From NCBI RefSeq assembly GCF_051020955.1, contig NW_027476212.1:414049-478048 (forward strand): a DNA stretch of 64,000 nucleotides, given 5' to 3'. The notes below the pieces were generated by a model, which searched no databases, was not told the DNA's origin, and worked only from the letters and a program-made list of their open reading frames with translations. This DNA is from Megalopta genalis. Its lineage: Eukaryota > Arthropoda > Insecta > Hymenoptera > Halictidae. The first letter of the stretch is position 1, and each line of letters starts with the position of its first letter. A program made the position numbers and the translations under genes. This document shows positions 42,025 through 54,018 of the stretch, piece after piece.

Positions 42025-44300
42025 ATGTCCAATTATCATGAAATGTACTCTGATATACTGAAAATAATTAATTTATACAAGCAGGAGAGTCAACGGATAA
42101 AAGCTTTAATACTTTTGAAGAAATACTTCAATGTGTGTAGCAAGGGAAAAAATGTCGACCTTATACTTCATTGTGGAGATTCATTTTACGATGCGAAACC
42201 AACAACTTCTGATGAATTAAAATGTATGGAATTGTTAAATAAATACTATATGGGTCCCAGGTTAGCAAGATATGATAATATCAATATAAGATGATATTTG
42301 AAGTACGACAAATATTAATTATTGCCATTTCATCAGAGCAATTAACATTCAATTTTTGAGCGAGCCAGAATTAACATCCCCACACTGTACTTTTGAAACT
42401 ATAAATTTTTAGGATCCAAATTTTAATATTGACATGCCAATATTTTCCATTCACGGGAAAAAAATGACCATCCAAGTAAGAAATATAATATTAATAGTTT
42501 AAGTACAGTGATTTTTCAACACTGTGATTCAGCCATTAGTAATTATAATCAAAATTATAGGTTGTGGAATAAATGGGCCAACGGACTTGTTGTCTGTGTC
42601 TGGTTCCATAAATTATTTTGGAAAATGGACAGCCACCCCTAAGATGATCATTCCTCCACTGATGATAAGAGATCCATGTATGTATTGAGAGATCTTTCCT
42701 TTTTTTTAATGCAAACGATTTTCATTCATAGGTGAAATGCTTTAATTTGTTTGTTTTACATAAAAAGCGTGCACCATGTCTTAAACGTGGATATACTTCG
42801 GAAGCCCACCTTCCCTCTTTTGTTGACTTTGTCGTGTGGAGAGGGGAACACGAATGTCGTATCACACACATGTTTATCTCTAAAAGACAATACTACATTT
42901 CTCAAACAGGTATATTTTCAGATTTATTTATTAATTATGATGCATAAAAAATAAGAAACTACTGCTTAAGAAACGCACGTACAGGTTGCGATTTCTTTAT
43001 GCGAGGGCGAATCGAAGGCCAAACACATTGGCATGCTTAGCGTAAACGGTAATAAGTTTAAGTTGAAGAAATTGAAATTAAAAACCGTTAGACCATTTGT
43101 GTTTGACACTCTGGTCTTTAATGATACGAATATAAAAAGTAACAATGATAGATCGCTATCAGAATCAATTTTTAATTTCGTCGACCGACGCATAGAAAAT
43201 GAATTAATTCCTAGTACTGCGGAACAATTGTCAAATCAGCCGAAGCAACCGGTCTTGCCGTATATTCGATTGAAAGTAATTTACTTGAAAGATAAAGAAC
43301 GGTTCGATTCGACGAGGTAAGATTCTATTAGTACATTAACGAATACAAGTAATAAACGGAAATAAATAATATGTATATTTTAGATTGGCACAGAAATATT
43401 GTGATAAAGTTGCTAATCCTCACGAATTAATTGTATTCTGTAAAACAAGAAGTTCCGGTAAGAAGCGATTGTCGCTTGATTTTGACGGTATTAGTGATGA
43501 ACTCCAGGATATGGCTGAGATTATGGGCTATACTGAGATAAACAAAAATTGCGATATTCTACAAGGTGCTAGAAGGTAAAATTTGTTTGGTTTTTTAATT
43601 AGGAGAATTAAGGTTTTGTGGAAACCATACAAGCAAAACTAAAAAGATCATCGTTTCATCAGTTTGGATGAAAGTAAAAACCTATGAACAATACTAACAG
43701 TGAATGATCTAAATAAAGCATTAGGTAAATTTGTTAACAAAAATAACACTAACGCTTTTAATAACCTACAGAGGTAAAGCATATACAATGTAATATTTCA
43801 AAATATTGATTTGCCATTATAAGCTCGATTGTATTGTTACTATTAATTCTGTACATATAGCCGTGAAATAAAAAAAACTTGTGGCATGTTTGGAAACTAG
43901 TGGAACAACTGCAGATATTGGAAATATCAGGAAAGAAGTTAAAAGTTGTTGTGATAAGAGAAAGAAGGAAGCACAAAAAGAAAAAACAGAAATATATGTA
44001 TACTTGCAAACAAACTTATCTAAAAATGATAATATACTATTAGATTTGACAGATGCTATTTTATATTTATATATTTTATATTTCGCATACTATTTTATAG
44101 ATGCAAACATTATTCGCTAATAGACCGGTAAAACCCTTTAATAATGACGAGATAATAGTTATTGACAGTAGTAGTAACGATGAAGATGAAGCGGAAAAAC
44201 AGATAAAGCTAATGGCAGTGGAGCATGTAACAAAACCAAAGAAACCGATAGAAATAATGAGTCATAAAAGTTCTGTTGGTGTAACATCTGAGAGGTAATT
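42025..44300 (+). pseudogene. Mre11-like double-strand-break nuclease pseudogene
   Basis: Exon-like blocks in Mre11 order: VDLILHCGDSFYDAKP (about 42150, compare GGDLFHDA), NFNIDMPIFSIHG (about 42420), LLSVSGSINYFGKWT (about 42590), LPSFVDFVVWRGEHECRI (about 42805), ESKAKHIGML and KTVRPFVFDTLVFNDTNIKS (about 43010-43140), then LAQKYCDKVANPHELIVFCK (43385). A last part (about 44101-44298) is acidic and lacks a clear match. The metal-binding GNHD is replaced by a worn HGKKM, the first motif (DNHLG) is absent, and GHEH is altered. Functional Mre11 is a conserved repair nuclease; this copy cannot be. Gaps between blocks look like introns, so it was probably not a processed copy. Confidence 0.82.
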
Positions 44301-45214
44301 TACTTCAACTCAAAAACAGACAACAGCGCAGATACATCATCGAACTCTATTAAACGATTCACAGTTTATACGTATAGGTCTTTGATTTATTATTAACCAT
44401 GACATTTTATCATTTGTTACAGGATGAAGCATTGAGCGGTGATGTAATAAAGAAAATAAATTGAAGAAAGCCTAATAAAATACGGTTCCAAAGCAATTCT
44501 GATTAGTTTGTCCAGGTCCGAATCCTTGTTTATACAGTACTTGTAAAACATTAATATTAAATAAATACTTTTCAGTAAATCTTGAAATATTTGGTAATAT
44601 ATAATATATATTATATATAATTCGGACATTCAAGTTGCAACAAAAAAAATACATACTATAAACAAATCATAAAATCGTATAAAATAGAGATTTTAAAATG
44701 ACATCGATCTTAAATAAAGACTAATGATAGAAGAACTAGTAAAACACCATTTATCTGGACTGTGTTTATCCAACATAGTAACCCGTTACCAACAATTGGA
44801 TGTCAGGTACGATGCTCCTCTTATCCAACTCCAGTCTACGCGATATACCCATTATACAACACACTGTTTTTGTTTCTTAGTTAGAAATTCTAACATAGTC
44901 TTTCTGCGTAGAATGTAAGATAAGTAACGATTTATTTCTGTTACTTGTATCTATGTGATTCGTCCAGAACATATATTCTCATTACGTCTTCTCACAAATC
45001 AAACGAAAAGAGAAAAAGAGTGGTGCTTTGTAGTGAAGAAAAATTTGAAATTAATAGACGCTTCAGAAACAATTAATTCCTTTTATTAGAAAATAAGCTT
45101 ACATATTGCAAAGAAAATGTATTAGAAACATCGTAAGAAAAGAGAGTGGAACGCAGTGTATAAAGAGATGGGAAGAGGTGAGCACTTCAAATAAACCTAC
45201 CAGTTACAAACTGA

Positions 45215-45663
45215 AAAACTCTAGTTTTTAACTTTTCTATCTAAGTTTTAAGACGAAAATAATAACGAAAATTTTAAAAAATACGTATTGTAGATCTCGA
45301 TAAGTTACATGCATGCCGAAAATTTCATCGAAATCAGTTAACGCAAGGTCATAGTTACGAGCATTAAAAAAATTTTAAAACAGCAAATTTCTCACAATTA
45401 TTGGACGGAAATATTAAAAATCAGGACAAAACTGCGATTTTTGCGATCTTGAATTGTTTACCGCTTATACCAAAATCAACCGATTCCGCTGAAATTTTCA
45501 ACATGAATATAAATTACCGAGATCTACGAAATACATTTCTTAAATCTTCGTTATATATTATTTTATTTAATCATTCTAAGCAATAACAAAATTCAAGCTG
45601 CTTAGTTCAGTTATAAGCAAGTTATGGCGTTTTAAAAGTAGTCCTAATATTAATGGGAGTCAC
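45215..45663 (+). repeat. Tc1/mariner-like terminus, right
   Basis: The body matches 41400-41700 in the same direction, then continues to an end whose reverse complement (GTGACTCCCATTAATA...TTTAAAACGC) matches the left end at 41256. Its own left end is missing. Confidence 0.65.
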
Positions 45664-48600
45664 AATAAATATGCGAAATGGTCGCAAATAGCCTCTAAGA
45701 TCGTGTCACAGTGATATTCGACCTAAAATATGACCGCGACGCCATATATTCGCAAGAACCGATTGCCCACGTGGAAGACACGTGCTTCCCATTTCACAAG
45801 CTTTCTCGAGACGCTATACGCGTAACGCACCGAATAATTACTCCAACCGAGAGAAAGTAACAGAGTCATCGAAATGTAATTGGAGAAATTCGTACTGATA
45901 ATGAGACTTACCGAAAAACTGACCAGAAATTCTCAGTTACGAATGCGGCTCCTGGCCGGTCATTAGTCTTCACATATCTTTGGGACGGTCGCTGGCAATT
46001 GTTGTCAACACTGTCCTTTATTATTTCGCCTGCTGCCCTATGGTCTTTAGCGGCTATCTTCTTTCACTCCGTATGAATTAATCTCGGCTCGAATTGTCAC
46101 AGTTACACTCATTTCTTCCAAACACCCAACGCTACGGTCTACGCGACAATGATCCTCGTTCTCGGCAGATCGCTTCCTCAGCCAGAAACGAGGCATTCCC
46201 CACTCCCGAGACTCACGGCTCGGCACAGACGCACAAACCCTACGCGCACCCGCCGTTGCTCAGGGCCGGCACTATTCGACTCAGCCCACGCTCCGAGCGT
46301 CCTAGATCTCGCGGCATAATTCAGTGACTGTAGAGAATATCGCAACATGTTACAATTTCAAGAAATTTCAGTTTATGCAAATACGATGAGCTCAATAAAT
46401 GAAAAACCAAGAAAGGAATTGGTGGCCAGAACTTTAAAGGACAAACATCTCGAAAGTGAAAACATGTGTGACATGCAGTGTTTTTTCTTCCAGCCACAAA
46501 ATTTCTTTCTTCCCTGATTTTGTTAAAAGACTTACGAATCACTTTGCAAATAAAGATAAAAAGATACAAAAAGCATGCTTTCCACAAAACAAAAAAATAA
46601 ACTATTATATTAAAAAAACTCTACCAAATTGCAGAAAAATAGCCTAGATATATTTTTTATTTAAAATAATTTAATAATTCAAACAAATTTACGTCTTATT
46701 TCTATTACTGTGTACTGTAGCTGGATTAAGTTTTCACGTTTTTCTCGATGGCTGCGTTGATTACTGATCCTTCTGTATACGCTATACGTGACTATAGCGC
46801 GTATATATATATATATATTATATATAACTCAATCGAAAATTGCTTTTTATATTTTGCTAAATATTTTGTGGGTCCTATATATTTTAATTCTAATAAAATT
46901 CGTATATATGTAAAAGATATGTATATGTAATATGTTGCGATTCCATGTAATTCCAAACAAAAAAACATGAAAAAAGTGTAGAATAATATTTTTTTGTTTA
47001 GGATTTAGTTTTCGAGAAAATCGAGATTGAAAATTTCGAAAACAAAATCCTAAAAAAAAGGAAGTTATTCTGTATTTATTCATGTCTTTTTTATGAAGAA
47101 TAACCCAGTGCCTGTTTGTATATAGTTTCAGGAATACCCTGTATTTTTCAACAGGGTGATGCCGCGAATGTTTTTCTCGAAGATTGATCAGCAAGGTCAT
47201 ATCGCTGAAAATTGTTGCGAAAATCATAACCAAGCATTATGCAAATAGCAGACAATTTCGAAACATTTCCGAATGACAAAAGTGTATTTAAGATGAGAAG
47301 GAGCAATAAGAGCAAAAACTAATAAAGAAACTCCGTAGATAATAATGATTGTTAATAAATGGAAAGATGGAGCCACAAAACATTAGGCATTCAATATTAT
47401 TCCTTGATTTATTGATATACATAATTTTAAGTTAAGTGTGCTAACATTTTATCCCACTGTATTTCTATAAAAATTCTCTTTTCTCATATAAAATTGTTTA
47501 CACTTGCGAAATGCAATTTTATTTCATTTGTATATGTTTATAGTGGTATATTGCAAATTTATATAGAAACAGTATTTTAGTCGTAATGTTACATAAATAA
47601 AAATATTATCCCGAAATGAAAACTAGGAAGCATAATCGGAGACTTGAGACCAAGCATCCACATATTCGACACTTTCCTATCTTTATTTGAAAAACGATTC
47701 TATGAATATTGATTTGTTTTTGTTCTCGAATAATGTATTTATGTGTTGATAATTAAATGGTATTTTTATTTGTCGGACAAATTCTCGACTAATAAAATTA
47801 TTTATTTCAAACACGTCGAATAAAGATACTTATTTTATTAGGACCCTCCAATATCACATAAAGATGAAGTATCTTTTGTTCGTAATGTGATATGATATAT
47901 GATATATTATATAATATACTGCAAAAGTATCGTACAGTATTTATGAGTCCTCTCGTCCTCGACAGCAATTACAGGGAATACTATTTTATGGCACCCTCAA
48001 GTGGCTTTCTCGTTTAGGGTCTCCGACGAGAAGAATCAAGCCGTCAGAGGAATGACTAACAGACGATTCGAGACAATAGATACGAACACGAGTACGCTAG
48101 AGGCGAGCAGGACAAGGATGGCCCGCAACATCGAGATCCCATCGAATTAGGAAAGGACGAATGAAATAGTATAAGCTTCTGATAGAATTGTTCGGTACTT
48201 ATGAATGCATAGAAACATACACCGTTTAAGTTATATAATCACTTTTAATGAAAAACAGCGATGTATCATTGACTGTAGTTTTCATAACAGTCTAATAAGA
48301 TGTTGGATAATCCTTGGATTTGAAGACTCCATTGCATCTGTGTGTGTGTGGCATAAGTTCAATTAATCGAACACAAAACTCAGTCGGAATTTCTGACAAT
48401 ATTTTCGTGATTGTTTCCATTAATTCTGCTTTATTGTTAAAAGATCCCTTTCCCTTGTGATAAATAACCAATTGTCGGATTTCAAAAGACGTATTTCTTC
48501 CTTTTCATCCCATTTTCACAAGTAAAGCGTCTGATATCACCAATAATTTCTGTGGTACCGAGTTCTTACAACGGATTTTTATTTGTTTATAAAATTTGTT

Positions 48601-49899
48601 TATAAACAATATGTATTAGCGGCGTCGTCAATGTAATACAATATTTTACTCTGGCATCTAAGATGTTGTGTCCGAATATTTTTGCAACGTTAAATTTTGT
48701 CACAATCTTGTTTATCGCTTATTATACAAAAGAACATGTGCAATAAATAAACAAAATTTATTTTTCTACTTACTTTAAGAAGTGCAATAATTTTTCTAAT
48801 AATATCGTGTCCGAATATTAATGCGAGTCACGTGTATCTATTTAGTATAAAGAATATGAAATAAAACTGTAATAAGAAGCATATACATTCGGGTAAACGA
48901 TGGAATAAAACATGCTCAAAAATTACTTTTGCCTATATCTTTATCCGAAATATATTTAAAACATTAAGAACTTAATTTTTTTGTGTCATATGAGGAGATC
49001 ACATAATAAGAAATTGAGAAAGAGCAATATTTATGAAAAAAATTAGCCTCATCGGCGCTCGAACTCGCTCGCTCCATCAACCAACGACGTTGTAATCATA
49101 ACGAAGATTTTGTATATCACGCATATCATAGTTTCATATCTTGAATGTCGTGTTCCTAGTTAAATAATCGTTTCTTTACATGTAAAACCGTTTAATACTG
49201 CATAATATACTTATTAAGTGGACAATATTATACTTAACAAAGTTAAGTACGGAGAAAATGTCGAAAGTTTGGTTTTTATTTTTTATAACATTGTTTCACT
49301 CCCACAAAAAATCTGGCAAAGATTGCTGACAACATCAGACATTGCTGCTTTTGACAATATTCTCCGATAGAATTAAAATAGCGAAGACAAGATTTGTCAT
49401 TTCCGCAAAAATTTGCAACTTTCCGATTTGTTTTTTCGTTCTCTATTTTTTTGTAACCACATTTTACAATCGAAAAATCTGAAAAAATTCTCTAACATGT
49501 GGCCTGTTATTAAAAATGGATCAAATCTTTTTCAAAATTTAAAAATGCCATCGTTCATCAGTTGGTAAATATGAACAAAACTTTTTGAAACTGTTTTAAG
49601 TATTATATTTAATTACATATTTTGAGGTTAGCAATGTGTTGATAAGAAGTTACCAAATTTTCGGTTAAATCACTGCATACTACGTCGACGTATTTTTCGT
49701 CTGCTCTCTAATGCGGCACGGTTTGCGCCGAATGACGTGTTTATAATTAATCGATTAATTTAATCATTTTCCAGTTATCTTACTTTATTATTAATAAAAA
49801 TATTAATACAACTTCGACAAACGCAAAAGTAGACAGCAATTAAAGAATGGATATAATTATAATGCAATGCGACACTTTTTTATTTCTTATTTTTTCTTA
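45664..49899. other. AT-rich region without recognised genes
   Basis: About 4.2 kb. A GC-richer island at 46090-46325 and another at 48000-48150 hold no recognisable motif. (TA)n occurs at 46801-46822. About 46985-47150 has a TTTTCGAGAAAATCGAG palindromic block followed by an AATACCCTGTA string, probably a short repeat. Confidence 0.35.
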
Positions 49900-50184
49900 A
49901 CGGTTTGGCGGCGGTTCGAATGTTGTGAAAGTGGAAAAGGAGTGGGGAGACGTTTCGTCCGGGGCCCGCTAGAGGACTCATCAGTAAGGCTATCCTAGCG
50001 GGCCCTTGCCTTAGACGTAAGGGTAGGACGAAGTCTCGGTGTATATATAGGGATCGGAACGGATCGGCTACTAGCGGGAAGAGGAGCCCTCTGCTGGCGG
50101 GTCTGGAGGTAGCCGCCACATACCCCCCTGCCAGTGATAACGATATCTAAGATGGGGGTCCTCTCCATGCTAGGTGTTTGCTAT

Positions 50185-50465
50185 ACCTCGTGGGCATCGA
50201 CGCGGTCGTAAGGATGCCTGCGTAGCTCTACTCGACTTGACCGCGTTTTAATGCCCGAGGTAGTGCAAACGTTACCTGATCCTGATCCCAGGAGGACGAT
50301 CGCCTTCGTTGGCCTACTCGATGACGATGTGCTGCATTTCTACTGAAGCTGCCTGAACTTTTTATCTGTTGCGACTCGTACATTTTTTGCTGTACCTTAT
50401 AGGCATCGACGCGGTCGTAAGGAGGAGCCTTCATTGCTCTACTCGACTTGACACGCGTTTTGATG
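50185..50465 (-). repeat. Internal duplication in TRIM-G
   Basis: A unit of about 60 bases (GGCATCGACGCGGTCGTAAG ... CTCTACTCGACTTGAC) occurs at about 50188-50246 and 50402-50464. Confidence 0.75.
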
Positions 50466-50675
50466 CTGAGGCTTTCATGAGGCTTTCATCCTTGTCGTGA
50501 GCGCGTTGCTCGTCGGTTGTGAACTCGTTGCTCGTGCAGTCGTCGTGGCGAGGCAGTGAGTCGCCTTTTACCAGAATCGAGTCGTAGATGCTGCGGTCCT
50601 AGCATGGCCTCTCTCGGTTGTCGTGTCGTCTCCAGGTAATGCTGTAGGTCGATCAGAAGGTTGCGTTGTTATGTT

Positions 50676-50694
50676 GATCACGTCGGGGTCACCA
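50676..50694 (-). promoter_or_regulatory. TRIM-G primer binding site, tRNA-Trp
   Basis: TGGTGACCCCGACGTGATC on the minus strand, one base inside the LTR at the right. It is the site type used by CsRn1-like Gypsy elements. Confidence 0.8.
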
Positions 50695-51289
50695 ATTTGG
50701 CGGCGGTTCGAATGTTGTGAAAGTGGAAAAGGAGTGGGGAGACGTTTCGTCCGGGGCCCGCTAGAGGACTCATCAGTAAGGCTATCCTAGCGGGCCCTTG
50801 CCTTAGACGTAAGGGTAGGACGAAGTCTCGGTGTATATATAGGGATCGGAACGGATCGGCTACTAGCGGGAAGAGGAGCCCTCTGCTGGCGGGTCTGGAG
50901 GTAGCCGCCACAACGGTAATTGTAAGATTTTTCCCACTGTAATTGTGAGGTTAAGATCAAATACAATATAATTGTAATATGTGTATATATATAATATATT
51001 ATATAATTGTAACGTGTAAGATTATATCTTACAAAATTACAAATTTTATAAAAAATATCAATATACTTTTCATATTAATACTTACTTAATCTTTTTTATT
51101 ACAACCAATAAAACGACAACATAAACATTTTTGTTTTTGTAATTTATGATAAAAAATTAGTATTGAGATGAGCCGATTTATACATATTTTGTTTGTTCTT
51201 ATTTTAATCAGAAAAATCTCACGAACACATTTATGCAAATTTTATTTAAAGATAAACAAAAAGAAGGATGTTTCATCTTTGCATTATGT

Positions 51290-51868
51290 ATTTTGTACCT
51301 GTTGTCCCATATTCAAGCCCGGATTAGATTACGATCCATATGACTCGTTCGACGTTGAATTTTTTCGGCATGTCAAGCGGATTTCCCGAAACCCGATGTT
51401 TGGAACGGGATCAGAAGACGTGTATCGGGTCGGGACGAGATCCCGACAATATTCAAGATTCCTGAAAACATTCGATTTCCTATGCTACCAATTATTACAT
51501 AACGACACATCGCCGTACCTAGTACACAATCGACTAGCGAAAAGATGTTTTCAACAATTGGAGATATCGTTGCAATCGAGAGAACCAAGCTATCACATAC
51601 TGCCATACGTAGAGAATTTAAAATCAAACTATACACATTTTACTTTCCTGATTTCTTAAAAAATATAAAATTTTGCAAAGTAAACTGCAACAATGGAAAT
51701 AAAAAATTTTAAACTAGGACCGTATTTAAAAAAAGACGCGCTCTTGAATCCCAGTATTTTAGGAAGTCCCAAACATTTTCGGAAAACCCGAAAGTTTCAA
51801 TATCCCGTCCCGATTCCGAAAATCGTTCCCGGTCCCGTCCTGATTCGTACTCGTACACCTCTAACATT
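51290..51868 (+). pseudogene. hAT transposase C-terminal relic
   Basis: Around 51535-51600 one frame reads TSEKMFSTIGDIVAIERTKL, matching the hAT dimerisation motif (usually SERLFSTAG). The flanks hold decayed coding. An end like TAGAGGTGTACGAGTACG can be read on the minus strand near 51868, a common hAT terminus. Confidence 0.55.
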
Positions 51869-52229
51869 GATGTCTATTATATAATATAAATACAAATTTT
51901 ATGATAACCGAAATCTATAAGGAACACAAAATAATTAACAAAATATAAAAATCAGTTTTCGATCGAATTACTGCGCTCTTGAAAAATGAAAAAGTTAACT
52001 ACTATGTGTCAGTTACTGAGCCTTTTCTAATTACCATGTGCCAATTTCTGATCACTCATTTAGTTACTGTGTGTCGATTTCTGTGCACTGATCTAATTAC
52101 TGTAATCAGTTCTAGGTAAATATTAAACTTCGAAAATTGTATGAGCTTTAGGTATCATAATTTATTATACATATTTCAGTACTTGCAAATATTATTTTAA
52201 AAAAGGTGGCCGGAGGTTGCATGCAATTG

Positions 52230-52365
52230 GAATTTTTGGGTGAGGTGCGTAGACCAGCCGATGTTTATTTCGACACGGGTGGCTACCTTTAAGGTTAGGA
52301 TGAGGTGCGTAGACCAGCCGATGTTTATTTCGACACGGATGGCTACCTTCAAAGAAGTTAGGATA
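52230..52365 (+). repeat. Two-copy tandem repeat of about 62 bp
   Basis: GAGGTGCGTAGACCAGCCGA and the following TGTTTATTTCGACACGG... occur at about 52240 and 52301. Confidence 0.85.
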
Positions 52366-52760
52366 AGGTGTTTGGAGAAATTGGTGTTAGGGTGCCTCGT
52401 AACTTTGTTAGAAAAAGAAATAAAGATTACGCGTTGAGTTTTAACAATTGTAAGTGAGTGTTCGCGGACTCTAACGCGCTCTCAGTTTTTCGCACTGAAC
52501 CGGCAGGGGCTTCTGACTCTAGGTTGTTACCTCGTAAATTGGTTGAAAGAGAATTGAACTCGATCTCACTAACGTTTACGTGTCGACAAATGTCACGTAA
52601 CTAGCCCAAATTCCGGTCGCGTTTGAGCCCTTTATATACTGAGATTTTTGTGGAAAAATGGTAGTGGGGGTGTTGCTATGTGGTCCGATTCCAGAACGTT
52701 CGTCGTTCTGGCTGGCGCCAGCCTGGCGTATGTGTGCCCCCCTTCAGGAAGGAATATAAA
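52366..52760 (-). repeat. Decayed LTR related to Gyp-F end
   Basis: On the minus strand it shows ACCATTTTTC, TATATAAAGG and CAAACGCGACC in the same order as 40960-41040. Probably a solo or truncated LTR; no duplication was identified. Confidence 0.45.
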
Positions 52761-53744
52761 AAAAAACGTGGGAGATTCTCCGTACGTTACAAAGGAAAGA
52801 AAATTACGTTCAGTGTCTATACATTTCACAGACCAAGAAAATAACGTTAAATGCAACACGTAGTTTTTCATAAGAGGGCTCGGTAATCAATGCACACATA
52901 AAAAAAGACATGAAAACTTAAAACAAGACGTAAATATACCTAGGCAGTGGATTATTTATTATTTTTCTGTAATTTTGTCGAGTTTTATAGATATAATAGT
53001 TTATTCTTTTGTTTTGGAAAGCATGATTCATAGGGTAAAATGACATCAAACCATTATTAGAAATTTAAGAAGCTAGTTTTCGCATTTCATAAATCTTAAG
53101 AAGTTAAACTTTTGATTCAGTTATGAAAATTACAGGTGAAGGGACCTAGCCAAATAAAATGGTCTTTGTTCTGTGACACTATGTTTTCTGAAGCATTCTT
53201 TTATATCTTGAATATATTAGATCAATTGAAACTAAACATAAGAAATTATCGTAAGATCGGCAGTACCCCAAAGTAGCTATGTTGCAGTATCGAGGACAAT
53301 CGTTTCCGACTTCAAAATGTCGTGACCATTTAGCATATAAGCGACTTTTCAGTCGACATTTCGAGCTCTACATTTAATTATTATACGATGCACTAAAACA
53401 CTTGACGGAGCATTCATCGCAGGTAGCTGTTAAGATAGCTGTTAAAGTGATAAGGTACCCTGCGAGTTATTGACCTAAAAATATAAAAATAACTGTCTGT
53501 TAAATATGAGTTACCTAGAATCATATGATACAGCAACCATTAACTGCTATTGTAAAAAAATACTTAGTACCTAGAACTGTCGTAATGGGGAAGGTCAACT
53601 TCTGCCAATGAAATTCTTATTCAATGAAGAACGGGTCCATTCCATTCGTAAAGTAATACATTCAAAAATGGTATATCAGTCATCCCTTTCACAATATATA
53701 CCTGGTTTGTGAGAAATAATATCCACAGCCTGTCTGTAATTTAA
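52761..53744. other. AT-rich region without recognised features
   Basis: About 1 kb, no ORF or repeat that I can name. Confidence 0.4.
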
Positions 53745-54018
53745 ATGGAGAAGCGAAAAATAGTTTACCAAGAAACTTATAAGAAACAGGCATACCTTGC
53801 AGCGACACACGGTCGGCGATCAAATAACCATTCGAACTGTCCGCTTTCAGATGTCGTGGATTGGGCGAGAAATGTCTTCCTTGATGTTTATAGGCCTGGA
53901 AATGACTTTATTCTTTTACTATTTTCACGTGTACAGCAAACTTCACTGATGAAAACGTCGCCAGCCGCGTACCGATACGGAGTTATAGTCGTCGATTACA
54001 CTGTCCGACACGATTTTT
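53745..54018 (+). repeat. Repeat shared with the Gyp-C leader
   Basis: About 53797-53985 aligns with 6080-6270: shared CTGTCCGCTT, CCTTGA.GTTT, and GCCGCGTACCG. A 101-codon frame spans it but shows no motif. Its 3' part ends directly at the palindromic element. Confidence 0.5.

Larger units (their letters stand above)
49904..50912 (-). mobile_element. TRIM-G: short non-autonomous LTR element, tRNA-Trp primed
   Basis: Two 217-bp terminal repeats (49904-50120 and 50696-50912) appear identical and are flanked by ACGG (49900-49903 and 50913-50916). On the minus strand the LTR starts TGTGGCGGC, and the internal part starts TTGGTGACCCCGACGTGATC, the complement of the insect tRNA-Trp 3' end. The internal 575 bp has no protein coding. 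A purine tract GGCAGGGGGGTA precedes the other LTR. Confidence 0.9.

Noticed and set aside
46094..46327. 77-codon frame in a GC-richer island
   Set aside because: Low-complexity composition and no recognisable domain.
49030..49110. tRNA-like sequence on the minus strand
   Set aside because: A GTTCGAG-like string is present but no consistent cloverleaf or box A.
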